DNA of 59,299 nt from Bacteroidota bacterium (lineage in GTDB: Bacteria > Bacteroidota > Bacteroidia > Bacteroidales > Prolixibacteraceae). The position numbers and the translations under genes are program-made. Positions 27,136 through 36,963 of the stretch are shown here, in pieces (position 1 is the stretch's first letter; the number at the start of each line of letters is the position of its first letter). Location of the stretch: assembly GCA_030684645.1 (NCBI GenBank), contig JAUXUF010000128.1, positions 1 to 59,299 on the forward strand, read 5' to 3'. The notes beneath the pieces were generated by a model. The model worked only from the letters and a program-made list of their open reading frames with translations, was not told where the DNA came from and ran no database searches.

Positions 27136-27735
27136 ATGAAAAATACATCATTGGTACTTAATATTGTTTTGTTTGTTGCAGTTGCCGGTCTATATATTCT
27201 GCATTTCAGCGGAAATAAACCGAAAAGTTCAGGGGCTAATAGTGCTAATGAGGATGCCTCTTCCAGTGACTTTACTATCGCATACATTAAGGTTGATTCG
27301 TTGGTTATGAATTATGACTTTGCCCTGGAAATGCATGATGGTTTTACCAGACAACAGGAAGCATTTACTAAAGAATATACCGAAAAACGAAGCCGTTTCG
27401 AATCTCAGGCTGCTTCTTTTCAGGAAAAGGTTCAACGTGGCGGTTTTTTGACCCAGGAGCGTGCCATGCAGGAGCGCGATCGTTTGATGGGTGAAGAACA
27501 GCAGATCAGCAAACTTGACCAGGAATTATCGGCCAAACTGGCTCAAATGCAGGCTGACAACAATAAACAGCTTCTTGATAGTATCATGAATTACCTGAAG
27601 AACTACAATAAGGATAAAAAATATAACTATATTTTTAATGCAGCTGAAGTTCTGGTAGGAGACGAATCACACAACATTACCAAAGAAGCTTTGGTTGGAT
27701 TGAATGCCAGGTATTCGAAAGCAAAGTTGAAATAG
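27136..27735 (+). CDS. OmpH/Skp-family periplasmic chaperone-like protein
   Basis: Protein of about 199 residues with an N-terminal signal anchor (MKNTSLVLNIVLFVAVAGLY) and then a periplasmic Skp-like domain. IAYIKVDSLVMNYDFA is the usual strand after the signal, followed by a long coiled coil (about residues 75-150, rich in Glu, Gln and Lys) that forms the tentacles of Skp, and a final YNYIFNAAEVLVGDES strand. Skp proteins bind unfolded outer-membrane proteins. The frame opens 16 codons earlier, at 27088, but the -7 promoter element falls inside that extension, so ATG 27136 is the likely start. Confidence 0.88.
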   Translation: MKNTSLVLNIVLFVAVAGLYILHFSGNKPKSSGANSANEDASSSDFTIAYIKVDSLVMNYDFALEMHDGFTRQQEAFTKEYTEKRSRFESQAASFQEKVQRGGFLTQERAMQERDRLMGEEQQISKLDQELSAKLAQMQADNNKQLLDSIMNYLKNYNKDKKYNYIFNAAEVLVGDESHNITKEALVGLNARYSKAKLK

Positions 27736-27756
27736 TTTATTCCAATATAACTCCTG

Positions 27757-27784
27757 AAAAATCCGAAGTCATTCGGATTTTTTT
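27757..27784 (+). terminator. Intrinsic terminator after the OmpH-like gene
   Basis: A 10-pair stem (27758-27767 with 27772-27781, loop GTCA) ending in a T run. Confidence 0.85.
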
Positions 27785-27816
27785 ATTTGGTGTAATTTTT
27801 ACTGAATTCGAGCATC

Positions 27817-29007
27817 ATGTTTGCAGAGCGGTATATCCAAAAGAATATCATTTATCCTGCTTTTATTGAAGCTGAGGTTTTACCTTCGCTCTCGGTCATT
27901 GTTGTGATTCCATGCCTGGATGAACCTGAAATATTACGCACGCTTGAGTCTGTGTGGGCCTGTAAAGCGGTTCATTCTGCCATTGAAGTCATTGTTGCCG
28001 TGAATGATTCGGAAAATAGCTCTAACGCGGTTAAAATTCATAATCAGGAAACCTGTCGGAATTTACGGGACTGGAAAAAGAAGAACGACCGCCAGAACCT
28101 GGTTTTGCACCCGATTTATGCGGCGTCGGTCAATGCAAAAGATGCAGGGGCGGGGATGGCCCGTAAAATTGGCATGGATGAAGCGATCCGTCGTTTCAAT
28201 GCCGTGAACAGGCCAGATGGGGTCATCATTTCGCTGGATGCTGATTGTTTGGTCTCACCCAATTATCTGCAGAAGATTGAAGCTGTTTTTACTGAGAACA
28301 AATCTTGTTTTGCCGCCACTGTTAATTTCAAACACCGGGCAGATGAAATGCAGGATCCCAAGCAAAAACTGGGCATCCAATTGTATGAAGATTACCTCTG
28401 TTATTATAAACAAGCATTGGATTTTGCCGGATTCCCCAATTCGATTTATACCATCGGATCAGCTTTTGCCGTAAGGGCTGTTGCATACGTCAAACAGGGA
28501 GGGATGAACCGCAGAAAAGCCGGGGAAGATTTTTATTTCCTTCATAAACTGACCAACCTGGGACGGATTATTGAAATTGCCGATGCGTTTGTTTATCCCT
28601 CAGCCAGGGTTTCTGACAGGGTCCCTTTTGGCACCGGAGCCGCTTTGAATAAATGGATGAATGATACGGAAAATTTGGCTTTGACCTATAATTTTTCAGC
28701 TTTCAGCGATTTGAAACAATTGTTCGACCGGGTTGATTCCATGTTCAGGATCAAACCAGCCGATTATACTGCTTTATTTGACTCTTTACCAGTTGCAGTT
28801 CAGGAATACCTGCCAGCGGTTGGCTTTTCGGATAAACTAGCTGAAATAAACCAAAACAGCTCATCTGAATCTGCTTTTAGAAAGCGGTTCTTCCAGTTTT
28901 TTGACGGTTTTATTATTCTGCGTTTTCTGAATTTTGCCTACCAAAAGCATTATCAGCAACAAGATCTTTCCGAAGCTATTCTCCAGTTGAATAACTGCAA
29001 GGGTTGA
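27817..29007 (+). CDS. Family 2 glycosyltransferase
   Basis: Cytoplasmic protein of 396 residues with a GT-A fold. The N-terminal VVIPCLDEPEILRTLESVW is the nucleotide-sugar binding start, ISLDADCLVSPNYL (about residue 140) carries the DxD metal motif, and KAGEDFYFLHKLTNLG (about 235) is the acceptor/catalytic ED motif. No membrane segments are visible, unlike many GT2 enzymes. It stands alone, convergent with the next gene at a 6-base distance, so neither donor nor acceptor can be inferred. Confidence 0.88.
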   Translation: MFAERYIQKNIIYPAFIEAEVLPSLSVIVVIPCLDEPEILRTLESVWACKAVHSAIEVIVAVNDSENSSNAVKIHNQETCRNLRDWKKKNDRQNLVLHPIYAASVNAKDAGAGMARKIGMDEAIRRFNAVNRPDGVIISLDADCLVSPNYLQKIEAVFTENKSCFAATVNFKHRADEMQDPKQKLGIQLYEDYLCYYKQALDFAGFPNSIYTIGSAFAVRAVAYVKQGGMNRRKAGEDFYFLHKLTNLGRIIEIADAFVYPSARVSDRVPFGTGAALNKWMNDTENLALTYNFSAFSDLKQLFDRVDSMFRIKPADYTALFDSLPVAVQEYLPAVGFSDKLAEINQNSSSESAFRKRFFQFFDGFIILRFLNFAYQKHYQQQDLSEAILQLNNCKG

Positions 29008-29013
29008 TAGCTT

Positions 29014-30450
<1,437 letters not shown>

Positions 30451-30530
30451 AAAGTTAAGTTAACAGGATCAAGGCAAAAGTAAAAAGTATTCCGTTTGCG
30501 GAAGATATATTTAAGAAATTAGAAAATAGA

Positions 30531-30806
30531 TCAGCGAATGGTAAAGGTTTTAAAATTTCTGAGTGGAGTTATTTCTGAAATTGAAAAAGACTGAACGATT
30601 GCCCTCGTCGGACCAATTTTAACCCAATCGATAAAAGTTTCAAGGTTCGAAGGTTCTCCTTCTGCTTCAATCTCGACTTTCCCTTCCGGAGTATTCCGGA
30701 CCCAGCCGGTGATTTGCAGATCTTCGGCTTTATGCACGACAAAATAGCGGTAACCCACACCTTGTACCCGACCACCAATAACCAAATAAACCGATTTGAC
30801 AGACAT
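30531..30806 (-). CDS. acyP: Acylphosphatase
   Basis: Small enzyme of 91 residues that hydrolyses carboxyl-phosphate bonds such as acetyl phosphate. The phosphate-binding loop and catalytic Arg are in GRVQGVGYRYFV (about residues 12-23) and the catalytic Asn is in GWVRNTPEGKVEIEAEG (about 38-42). The length is exactly that of the family. It lies between a decarboxylase and a small membrane protein on the same strand. Confidence 0.95.
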   Translation of the reverse strand: MSVKSVYLVIGGRVQGVGYRYFVVHKAEDLQITGWVRNTPEGKVEIEAEGEPSNLETFIDWVKIGPTRAIVQSFSISEITPLRNFKTFTIR

Positions 30807-30840
30807 GTATAAAAAAAAGGAAAGGTTACTTCGAAAGTTC

Positions 30841-31218
30841 TTATACTTCTTTCATCGATGATGCATTCCCGAATGAGCTGATATTTTCCGGTTGGATCAA
30901 GGCCCAAATGGAATATATTCCGATGGCTGTCCCAAACGGAAAGTTGAAAAATTCAAAAACTGAAAGAACCAGGGTTAGGATACGTGCCCATTCTTTTCTT
31001 TTGTAAAGGCCTAATCCGGCTAATAAACCTGGCACTGAAATCAGGATAAATACAACCGCAAGGATATCTGCAACTATCGAAAGAATCAATCCACCATTTG
31101 GGTCTTCGACGAACCCGCCAACTAACTTAAGCACGGTAAAAATCAGGAATGCAATTAATAGGTTGAAAATGCTAAGTCCTATTTGCAGGGCGGCAACAAC
31201 ATTAACGTGTTTTTCCAT
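30841..31218 (-). CDS. Small membrane protein with four predicted helices
   Basis: I do not recognise a named function. The 125-residue protein has about four hydrophobic segments (residues 8-30, 43-65, 60-72 and 85-108). The segment GLLAGLGLYKRKEWARILTL, followed by NFPFGTAIGIYSIWALI, is a pattern seen in small uncharacterised bacterial membrane proteins. It ends 34 bases before the acylphosphatase gene on the same strand, so the two may be one transcript. Confidence 0.75.
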   Translation of the reverse strand: MEKHVNVVAALQIGLSIFNLLIAFLIFTVLKLVGGFVEDPNGGLILSIVADILAVVFILISVPGLLAGLGLYKRKEWARILTLVLSVFEFFNFPFGTAIGIYSIWALIQPENISSFGNASSMKEV

Positions 31219-31379
31219 GTTTGTAGGTTTTAGAAATGGTTTTTAACTGATTTAAAAGTACATATTATCTGTCATTTCTTCAATTATATTTTCATTGTCA
31301 ATAATGTCAAAAGCTTGAACCAATTTGATCTGGAATTGTATTATTGATATGGCTAAGAATAGTTTTTGGTTTTAAGGAT

Positions 31380-31387
31380 TAACTTTG
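31380..31387 (+). promoter_or_regulatory. -7 element for the small membrane protein at 31416
   Basis: TAACTTTG matches TAnnTTTG, 28 bases before the ATG. Downstream lies an unusually strong Shine-Dalgarno (AGGGAGGAG, 31401-31409). Confidence 0.5.
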
Positions 31388-31415
31388 CAGTTCATAAAAA
31401 AGGGAGGAGTGTTTC

Positions 31416-31667
31416 ATGGCAGTTTTAAAAGTTGCATTATTAGCCATTGTTATCATGGCATTGGTTCTAGTTGGTCTGGCATTTCAAACTTTGTTTAAGA
31501 AGGATGGAAAATTTCCGAATACGCACATTGGCAGCAATAAATATATGAAGGCAAATGGTGTATCCTGCGCAACAACAGATGATAAAATGGAGCAGGCAAA
31601 GGCAAGGAAGGGACTTCGGTTTAAACAGATTTCGATCGATGAACCCGAATCGAAGTATTTTTGCTGA
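31416..31667 (+). CDS. Small single-pass membrane protein conserved in Bacteroidota
   Basis: An 83-residue protein with one N-terminal membrane helix (about residues 5-27) followed by FKKDGKFPNTHIGSNKYM and GVSCATTDDK. This FPxTHxGxNKxM-x(4-6)-G-x-x-C arrangement recurs in short Bacteroidota proteins annotated only as membrane or secreted proteins. It has two cysteines, one at the extreme C-terminus (KYFC). The start is secure: AGGGAGGAG is six bases before ATG, and strong Shine-Dalgarno sequences are rare in this phylum. It sits close to the nqr operon but on the opposite strand. A role in NQR maturation would be speculation, since the GSCGG-type Cys motif of NqrM is absent. Confidence 0.8.
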   Translation: MAVLKVALLAIVIMALVLVGLAFQTLFKKDGKFPNTHIGSNKYMKANGVSCATTDDKMEQAKARKGLRFKQISIDEPESKYFC

Positions 31668-31678
31668 TCGTTGGGATT

Positions 31679-32485
31679 TTACCGGGGCTGTACTATTTCC
31701 TGTTTACCGGAGTTTCGCTGGATAAAAAGGATTGAAATTTCATTAAAAATATTTGCCTGATCGAGGTTGCAGCAATGACCGCTGTTCTTGATGATTTCGA
31801 GCTTTGCATTTAGTTGTTTCTTCACTAAATCGGTCACCATCGGCAGAAACATGTGGTCGCCATCGCCCATCAGGTACAAAACTGGTGCAGAAGGTTCTCT
31901 TTTTAGAAATTCGTTCAGGTTCGATTTGATTTCACGACTCATTTTCATCCATTTGGCAAACTCTTTTTCGCCCAGCTTAATCGCTTCCTGAATGAAGATG
32001 TTCCGGGATTCGCGGTGCCGGCGATAAGGCATCAGGATGAGCGCATTGAGTTTGTAAAGCCACATGTAAGGCAGTACCGAATTCAAAATTTTGGCCATGC
32101 CAATTAATACTTTAATGGTTTTGTTGAATTGAATAATAGCGCCACCCAGAATGATTGACTCTGCCCGTCCGGGAGCAAGCTGGTCGATTTCCCTGATAAC
32201 TACACAGCCCAGTGAAATTCCAACCAGATGCGCTTTTTTAATCCCGAGGTGATCCATAATACCAATGACATCCTGAGCAACTTCCTTAAATGAATATCCG
32301 GAATCTTTTTCCTGAATTTCAGGTTTCGATTTACCATGTCCCCGAAGATCCACCAGAAGCACATTAAAATGCTTTTTGAATTCTTTCAGTTGACGAAACC
32401 AGACCACATTACTGCCCCCGGCCCCATGAACAAAAACTACCCATGTCTTTGATTTCTGATGTATGAATTTGCGATGATAAATCAT
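31679..32485 (-). CDS. Alpha/beta-fold hydrolase
   Basis: Cytoplasmic hydrolase of 268 residues. FVHGAGGSNVVWFRQL is the oxyanion-hole region, the nucleophile Ser is in LVGISLGCVV (about residue 93), the acid is probably in YLMGDGDHMF (about 220) and the catalytic His is in IKNSGHCCNLDQ (about 244). It begins eight bases after the nqrF stop codon, so it may be the last gene of the nqr transcript. No link to NQR is known, and the substrate cannot be inferred. Confidence 0.88.
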   Translation of the reverse strand: MIYHRKFIHQKSKTWVVFVHGAGGSNVVWFRQLKEFKKHFNVLLVDLRGHGKSKPEIQEKDSGYSFKEVAQDVIGIMDHLGIKKAHLVGISLGCVVIREIDQLAPGRAESIILGGAIIQFNKTIKVLIGMAKILNSVLPYMWLYKLNALILMPYRRHRESRNIFIQEAIKLGEKEFAKWMKMSREIKSNLNEFLKREPSAPVLYLMGDGDHMFLPMVTDLVKKQLNAKLEIIKNSGHCCNLDQANIFNEISILFIQRNSGKQEIVQPR

Positions 32486-32493
32486 AGAATTGC

Positions 32494-33750
32494 TTATCCT
32501 CCGAAGTCGTCAAATAAGACGTTTTCATCAGGAACACCAAGATCATACAGCATCTTGTTGATGGCGCTGTTCATCATTGGCGGGCCACAGAGGTAGTAGT
32601 CAATTTCTTCCGGTTCTTCGTGTTTGCTCAGGTACTGGTCGTAAATGACCTGGTGGATAAATCCTTTGAATCCGGTCCAGTTATCTTCAGGTTGCGGATC
32701 AGAAAGCGCCAGGTGAAACGAGAAGTTTGGAAATCTGTTTTGAATGTCCATGAACTCTTCGAAGTAGAAAACTTCTCTCCATGAGCGTGCACCGTACCAG
32801 AAAGTGACTTTCTTATTGGTTTCCTTTACCGTGTGGAACAAGTGGAATAGATGTGACCGCATGGGTGCCATACCGGCGCCACCACCAATAAACATCATTT
32901 CATTATCGTTGTTTTTCAGGAAGAATTCACCGTAAGGTCCGCTGATAGTTACTTTATCGCCAGGTTTGCGCGAGAAAATGAAGGATGAACAAATTCCTGG
33001 ATTTATTTTCTGGAACCCTCCGTTGACGCGGTCAAACGGCGGAGTTGCTATACGGATATTCAGCATTACAATATTTCCTTCGGCCGGGTGATTGGCCATG
33101 GAATAAGCACGGAAAGTTGGTTCCGGATTCTTCATCTGAAGGTTAAACATGCCATAACGTTCCCATTCAGGACGGTATTCGTCGCCAATAATCATGTCTT
33201 TGAAATCAACGTTAATTTCTGGTACGTCAATCTGGATGTAACCTCCTGATTTGAAATTCAGGTTTTCTCCCTCCGGAAGTCGTACAACAAATTCTTTGAT
33301 ATAGGTTGCTACGTTGTTGTTCGACACCACTTCACATTCCCATTTCTTAACTCCAAGTACATGTTCAGGAACCTGAATTTTCATGTCCTCACGAACCTTT
33401 ACCTGGCAACCAAGTCTCCAGTGTTCATGTTGTTCTTTTCGGGTAAAATGATCGGTTTCGGTTGCAAGAATTGAACCCCCACCTTCAACAACCTGACAAC
33501 GGCATTGAGCGCAGGTACCGCCCCCACCGCAGGCCGAAGGGAGAAAAATTCCACTTTCGGATAAGGTTGAAAGCAGCGAACTTCCCGGATTAACGGTTAC
33601 TTCCTTTTCATCGTTGATGCTGATTTTAACCTGCCCAACCGCAGTTAGTTTGGCGCGCGCAAACAAAAGGGCTGAAACCAATACCAGTACGATAGCCAAA
33701 AAAGCTACAATGCTGGACATTACTACAAAAATGACTGAACCTAATATCAT
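32494..33750 (-). CDS. nqrF: Na+-translocating NADH:quinone reductase subunit F
   Basis: Electron-input subunit of 418 residues that takes hydride from NADH. An N-terminal membrane helix (about residues 4-30) is followed by a [2Fe-2S] ferredoxin domain with ligands Cys74, Cys80, Cys83 and Cys115, then the FAD-binding RAYSMANHP and the NAD-binding MFIGGGAGMAPMRSHLF domains. All ligands are present. It is the last of six nqr genes in the canonical A-F order. Confidence 0.97.
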   Translation of the reverse strand: MILGSVIFVVMSSIVAFLAIVLVLVSALLFARAKLTAVGQVKISINDEKEVTVNPGSSLLSTLSESGIFLPSACGGGGTCAQCRCQVVEGGGSILATETDHFTRKEQHEHWRLGCQVKVREDMKIQVPEHVLGVKKWECEVVSNNNVATYIKEFVVRLPEGENLNFKSGGYIQIDVPEINVDFKDMIIGDEYRPEWERYGMFNLQMKNPEPTFRAYSMANHPAEGNIVMLNIRIATPPFDRVNGGFQKINPGICSSFIFSRKPGDKVTISGPYGEFFLKNNDNEMMFIGGGAGMAPMRSHLFHLFHTVKETNKKVTFWYGARSWREVFYFEEFMDIQNRFPNFSFHLALSDPQPEDNWTGFKGFIHQVIYDQYLSKHEEPEEIDYYLCGPPMMNSAINKMLYDLGVPDENVLFDDFGG

Positions 33751-33769
33751 TGGATTTGATTTTTTAGCA

Positions 33770-34387
33770 TTAAATTTTGATCCCCATGAAACTCATGAAA
33801 GCAAGTCCCATTAAACCGGTAACAATAAATGTAATACCAATGCCCCGGAGCGGAGCAGGAATTTTATTGTATTTGAGCTTTTCGCGTATAGCCGCCAGCG
33901 AAACAATGGCAAGCGCCCAGCCAATGCCTGATCCCAAGCCCCATGATAAAACTTCACCGATATTTTTATATTCCCGTTGCTCCATAAATAAAGAACCTCC
34001 CAAAATAGCGCAGTTCACAGCAATCAGAGGGAGGAAAATTCCAAGGGAATTGTATAAAGCCGGAGTGAATTTTTCAATGAGCATTTCAACCAGCTGGGTC
34101 ATAGCTGCAATGGTTGCAATGAAAACCATAAAACTCAGGAACGACAAGTCAACATCTTTAAAACTTTCGCCAAGCCATTCTAATGCACCTGGTTTCATCA
34201 CATATTTGAGCAGTAAATAGTTAACAGGAACAGTAATTACTTGTACGAAAACTACTGCAATCCCCAGCCCCAAAGAGGTTTTTACAGTTTTTGAGACGGC
34301 CAGGTAAGAGCACATCCCAAGAAACAGGGCGAAGATCATATTGTCGATGAATATCGCCCGTATAAATATGTTTACAATGTCTTGCAT
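33770..34387 (-). CDS. nqrE: Na+-NQR subunit E
   Basis: Integral membrane protein of 205 residues with six helices. The conserved cysteines in FLGMCSYLAVS (near residue 26) and AVNCAILGGSLF (near 120) are those that, together with NqrD, hold the intramembrane Fe-S centre. It lies 21 bases downstream of nqrD and 19 bases upstream of nqrF. Confidence 0.97.
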   Translation of the reverse strand: MQDIVNIFIRAIFIDNMIFALFLGMCSYLAVSKTVKTSLGLGIAVVFVQVITVPVNYLLLKYVMKPGALEWLGESFKDVDLSFLSFMVFIATIAAMTQLVEMLIEKFTPALYNSLGIFLPLIAVNCAILGGSLFMEQREYKNIGEVLSWGLGSGIGWALAIVSLAAIREKLKYNKIPAPLRGIGITFIVTGLMGLAFMSFMGIKI

Positions 34388-34408
34388 AATCGATTGGTAT
34401 AATAGGGA

Positions 34409-35041
34409 TTAATCTTTTTCAATCAGTTCTTTATTAAAGCTACGCTGTATCCAGATGATAACTCCAACCAGGATTAACGCCATGGTAGGCATAATCATCA
34501 TCCCGTTGTTAATGTACCCGAAGTCGTAAAATGACTTTGGTACAACATTATATCCAAGAACAGCGCCTGAGCCAAAAAGCTCCCGGATAAAGCCGATTAC
34601 AATTAAAATCATAGCATAACCAAGGCCATTTCCAATTCCATCGACAAAAGAAGGCCAGGGTTTGTTGCCCATAGCAAATGCTTCCAGACGACCCATAATA
34701 ATACAGTTGGTGATAATTAACCCAACATAAACCGAAAGTTGTTTGCTAACGTCATACACAAATGCCCGGAGTAATTGATCGACCAGAATAACCATAGTGG
34801 CCACAACGACCAATTGCACAATGATGCGGATTCGTGGCGGAATATAATTACGCATCGCTGAGATCACCAGATTTGAGATTGCTGTAACTACCATTACCGA
34901 TAATCCCATTACAATTGCCGGTTTTAATTTGACCGTTACTGCCAGTGCCGAACAAATTCCCAGGATTTGTACCGTGATCGGATTCTGTAAATTTAATGGG
35001 CTAGACAGCAGTTTGAAATTTTTTGAAGAGAATATGCTCAT
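34409..35041 (-). CDS. nqrD: Na+-NQR subunit D
   Basis: Integral membrane protein of 210 residues, homologous to NqrE and arranged in the opposite membrane orientation. The conserved cysteines occur in QILGICSALAVT (near residue 30) and LIITNCIIMGRLEAFAMG (near 112). It starts 14 bases after the nqrC stop. Confidence 0.97.
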   Translation of the reverse strand: MSIFSSKNFKLLSSPLNLQNPITVQILGICSALAVTVKLKPAIVMGLSVMVVTAISNLVISAMRNYIPPRIRIIVQLVVVATMVILVDQLLRAFVYDVSKQLSVYVGLIITNCIIMGRLEAFAMGNKPWPSFVDGIGNGLGYAMILIVIGFIRELFGSGAVLGYNVVPKSFYDFGYINNGMMIMPTMALILVGVIIWIQRSFNKELIEKD

Positions 35042-35055
35042 CGCTACCGGGATTT

Positions 35056-35760
35056 TTAATGACGATTTTGAATAAAATAAGTTTTATATTGGATCAGACA
35101 GCTATCAAGCGTAGCTTGCAGGCCTTTTGAGGTAATGGTTCCTCCTGAAATGGCATCTACTGCATGAGGATCATCTTTCGGAGCCCCACCTTTTACAACC
35201 TTAATGGACACAAAATCAGTTGAATCTTTAAAGAGTTTTTTATCGGTAAATGGTTTTTGAAACCAGGCTGTAGCAATTTCAGCGCCCAGTCCCGGAGTTT
35301 CACCCTGGTGGTCGTAGGTTACACCGTAAATGGTATTCATGTCAGGTTTTAGAGAGACATAACCCCAAATCGGCCCCCAAAGTCCCTTCCCCCTTACAGG
35401 TAATGAATAAGCTTTGGACTGATCGTCGAGCGTGCCAACAAAAACCGGCAACAATCGTTGTGAGGCAGGTTTCTCAAGCTCAATTTTCAATTCAACATCA
35501 AATGCATTTACGCCATCCTGCTTTTCTCCTTTGTTGTTGATCACATAACTGTCGGTAATGTACTTAGTATATAGGTCAACAGCATTTTTAGTTGTAGATG
35601 GTATCCGGATCGAAGTAAGGATGTTTTGTTTCTTCTCCACTTCAATGTTTTTATCCTGAAGCGGTTTCAGTTGCATTGCGGCCATTGAAAGAAGCAACGC
35701 TACGATAATAACCATTACCGTGGAAAAGATAAAAATATAGGTATTACTAAAGTTTTTCAT
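35056..35760 (-). CDS. nqrC: Na+-NQR subunit C
   Basis: Subunit of 234 residues with one N-terminal membrane helix (about residues 8-28) and a periplasmic FMN-binding domain. The covalent FMN site is the Thr in AISGGTITSKG (about 208-218), close to the SGATxTS consensus. GLWGPIWGYVSLKPD and HQGETPGLGAEI are typical of NqrC. ApbE, which attaches FMN, is not in the window. Confidence 0.96.
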   Translation of the reverse strand: MKNFSNTYIFIFSTVMVIIVALLLSMAAMQLKPLQDKNIEVEKKQNILTSIRIPSTTKNAVDLYTKYITDSYVINNKGEKQDGVNAFDVELKIELEKPASQRLLPVFVGTLDDQSKAYSLPVRGKGLWGPIWGYVSLKPDMNTIYGVTYDHQGETPGLGAEIATAWFQKPFTDKKLFKDSTDFVSIKVVKGGAPKDDPHAVDAISGGTITSKGLQATLDSCLIQYKTYFIQNRH

Positions 35761-35773
35761 TGGTTCCCGATTT

Positions 35774-36937
35774 TTAGGCGTTTGCTTTTAATTTTGCTTT
35801 TTTCATTCTGCGTTTAATATGCCCTTCGACAACGAAATAATCAATTAATGGCGACCAAACATTCATCAGCAGAATGGCAAGCATCATCCCTTCAGGATAA
35901 GCCGGATTGAAGATCCTAATCAGGACGACCAGGACGCCAATCATGAACCCATAAATCCATTTCCCTTTTTCAGTATGAGATGCAGTAACCGGATCAGTAG
36001 CCATAAAGACAGTTCCAAAAGCGAAACCACCCATAACTAAATGATAATAACCCGGAAGAGCCATATAATCATTCAGTGGAAAAAGGTTGCAAAGAAATCC
36101 CATGCTTAGCGTCCCAAGCACAACTGAGAGCATGATTTTCCAACTTCCTATGCCTGTGAAAATAAGGATTGCAGCGCCTATCAGTATTGCTATTATTGAA
36201 GTTTCGCCGATTGATCCCGGAATGAAGCCCATAAACATATCGTGGAATGAGGCCATTTTGGATACTGCTCCCTGTCCAATCTGGCCTAGAGGAGTAGCGC
36301 CTGAAAAACCATCAATAGGTACTTTGTTTGGTAGGTCATAAATCCATACCGAATCGCCTGACATTTGTGAGGGATATGCAAAGAAGAGAAATGCCCGGGC
36401 TAGTAACGCAACATTCATGATGTTATATCCGGTGCCGCCAAATATCTCTTTACCAAAAATTACAGCAAAGGCAACAGCGAGGGCAAGCATCCAGAGTGGA
36501 ATATTTACAGGCATAATTAACGGTATCAGAATACCTGTTACCAAATATCCTTCGTTTACTTCGTGTCCGCGGATTTGTGCTGCAATAAACTCAATTCCAA
36601 GACCAACGCCATAGGAAACAACTAAAAGGGGAATTAATTTCAGGAATCCAAAAATGAAATTATCAATTATTCCTCTTTCAATACCGAATGCAAGACCGTT
36701 TTGGTAGCCGATATTCCAGCTTCCGAACAGCATGGCCGGAACCAAAGCCAGGATCACCACGGTCATTGTCCTTTTTAAGTCAATGGCATCATGAATGTGA
36801 ACTCCTGATTTGGAAGTATGATTGGGCGTAAACAGGAATGTTTCGATAGCGCCAAACGTAGATCCGAATTTGGCCAGCTTACCGCCCTTTTGAAAAAGCG
36901 GCTTTTTATTGTCTAAAAATTTCCGGAGTGATTTCAT
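35774..36937 (-). CDS. nqrB: Na+-NQR subunit B
   Basis: Main membrane subunit of 387 residues with about ten helices, carrying a covalent FMN on the Thr in DGFSGATPLGQIG (near residue 213) and the quinone and Na+ pathway. The N-terminal FGSTFGAIETFLFTPNHTS and the later GYNIMNVALLARAFLFFAYP are family marks. It starts 26 bases after the nqrA stop. Confidence 0.97.
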   Translation of the reverse strand: MKSLRKFLDNKKPLFQKGGKLAKFGSTFGAIETFLFTPNHTSKSGVHIHDAIDLKRTMTVVILALVPAMLFGSWNIGYQNGLAFGIERGIIDNFIFGFLKLIPLLVVSYGVGLGIEFIAAQIRGHEVNEGYLVTGILIPLIMPVNIPLWMLALAVAFAVIFGKEIFGGTGYNIMNVALLARAFLFFAYPSQMSGDSVWIYDLPNKVPIDGFSGATPLGQIGQGAVSKMASFHDMFMGFIPGSIGETSIIAILIGAAILIFTGIGSWKIMLSVVLGTLSMGFLCNLFPLNDYMALPGYYHLVMGGFAFGTVFMATDPVTASHTEKGKWIYGFMIGVLVVLIRIFNPAYPEGMMLAILLMNVWSPLIDYFVVEGHIKRRMKKAKLKANA

Positions 36938-36963
36938 TTATATCGAATGACTTTATTTTCTTG

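Noticed and set aside
31416-31667. Naming the small membrane protein NqrM
   Set aside because: Only two cysteines, without the GSCGG-type motif, and it lies on the opposite strand to nqr.
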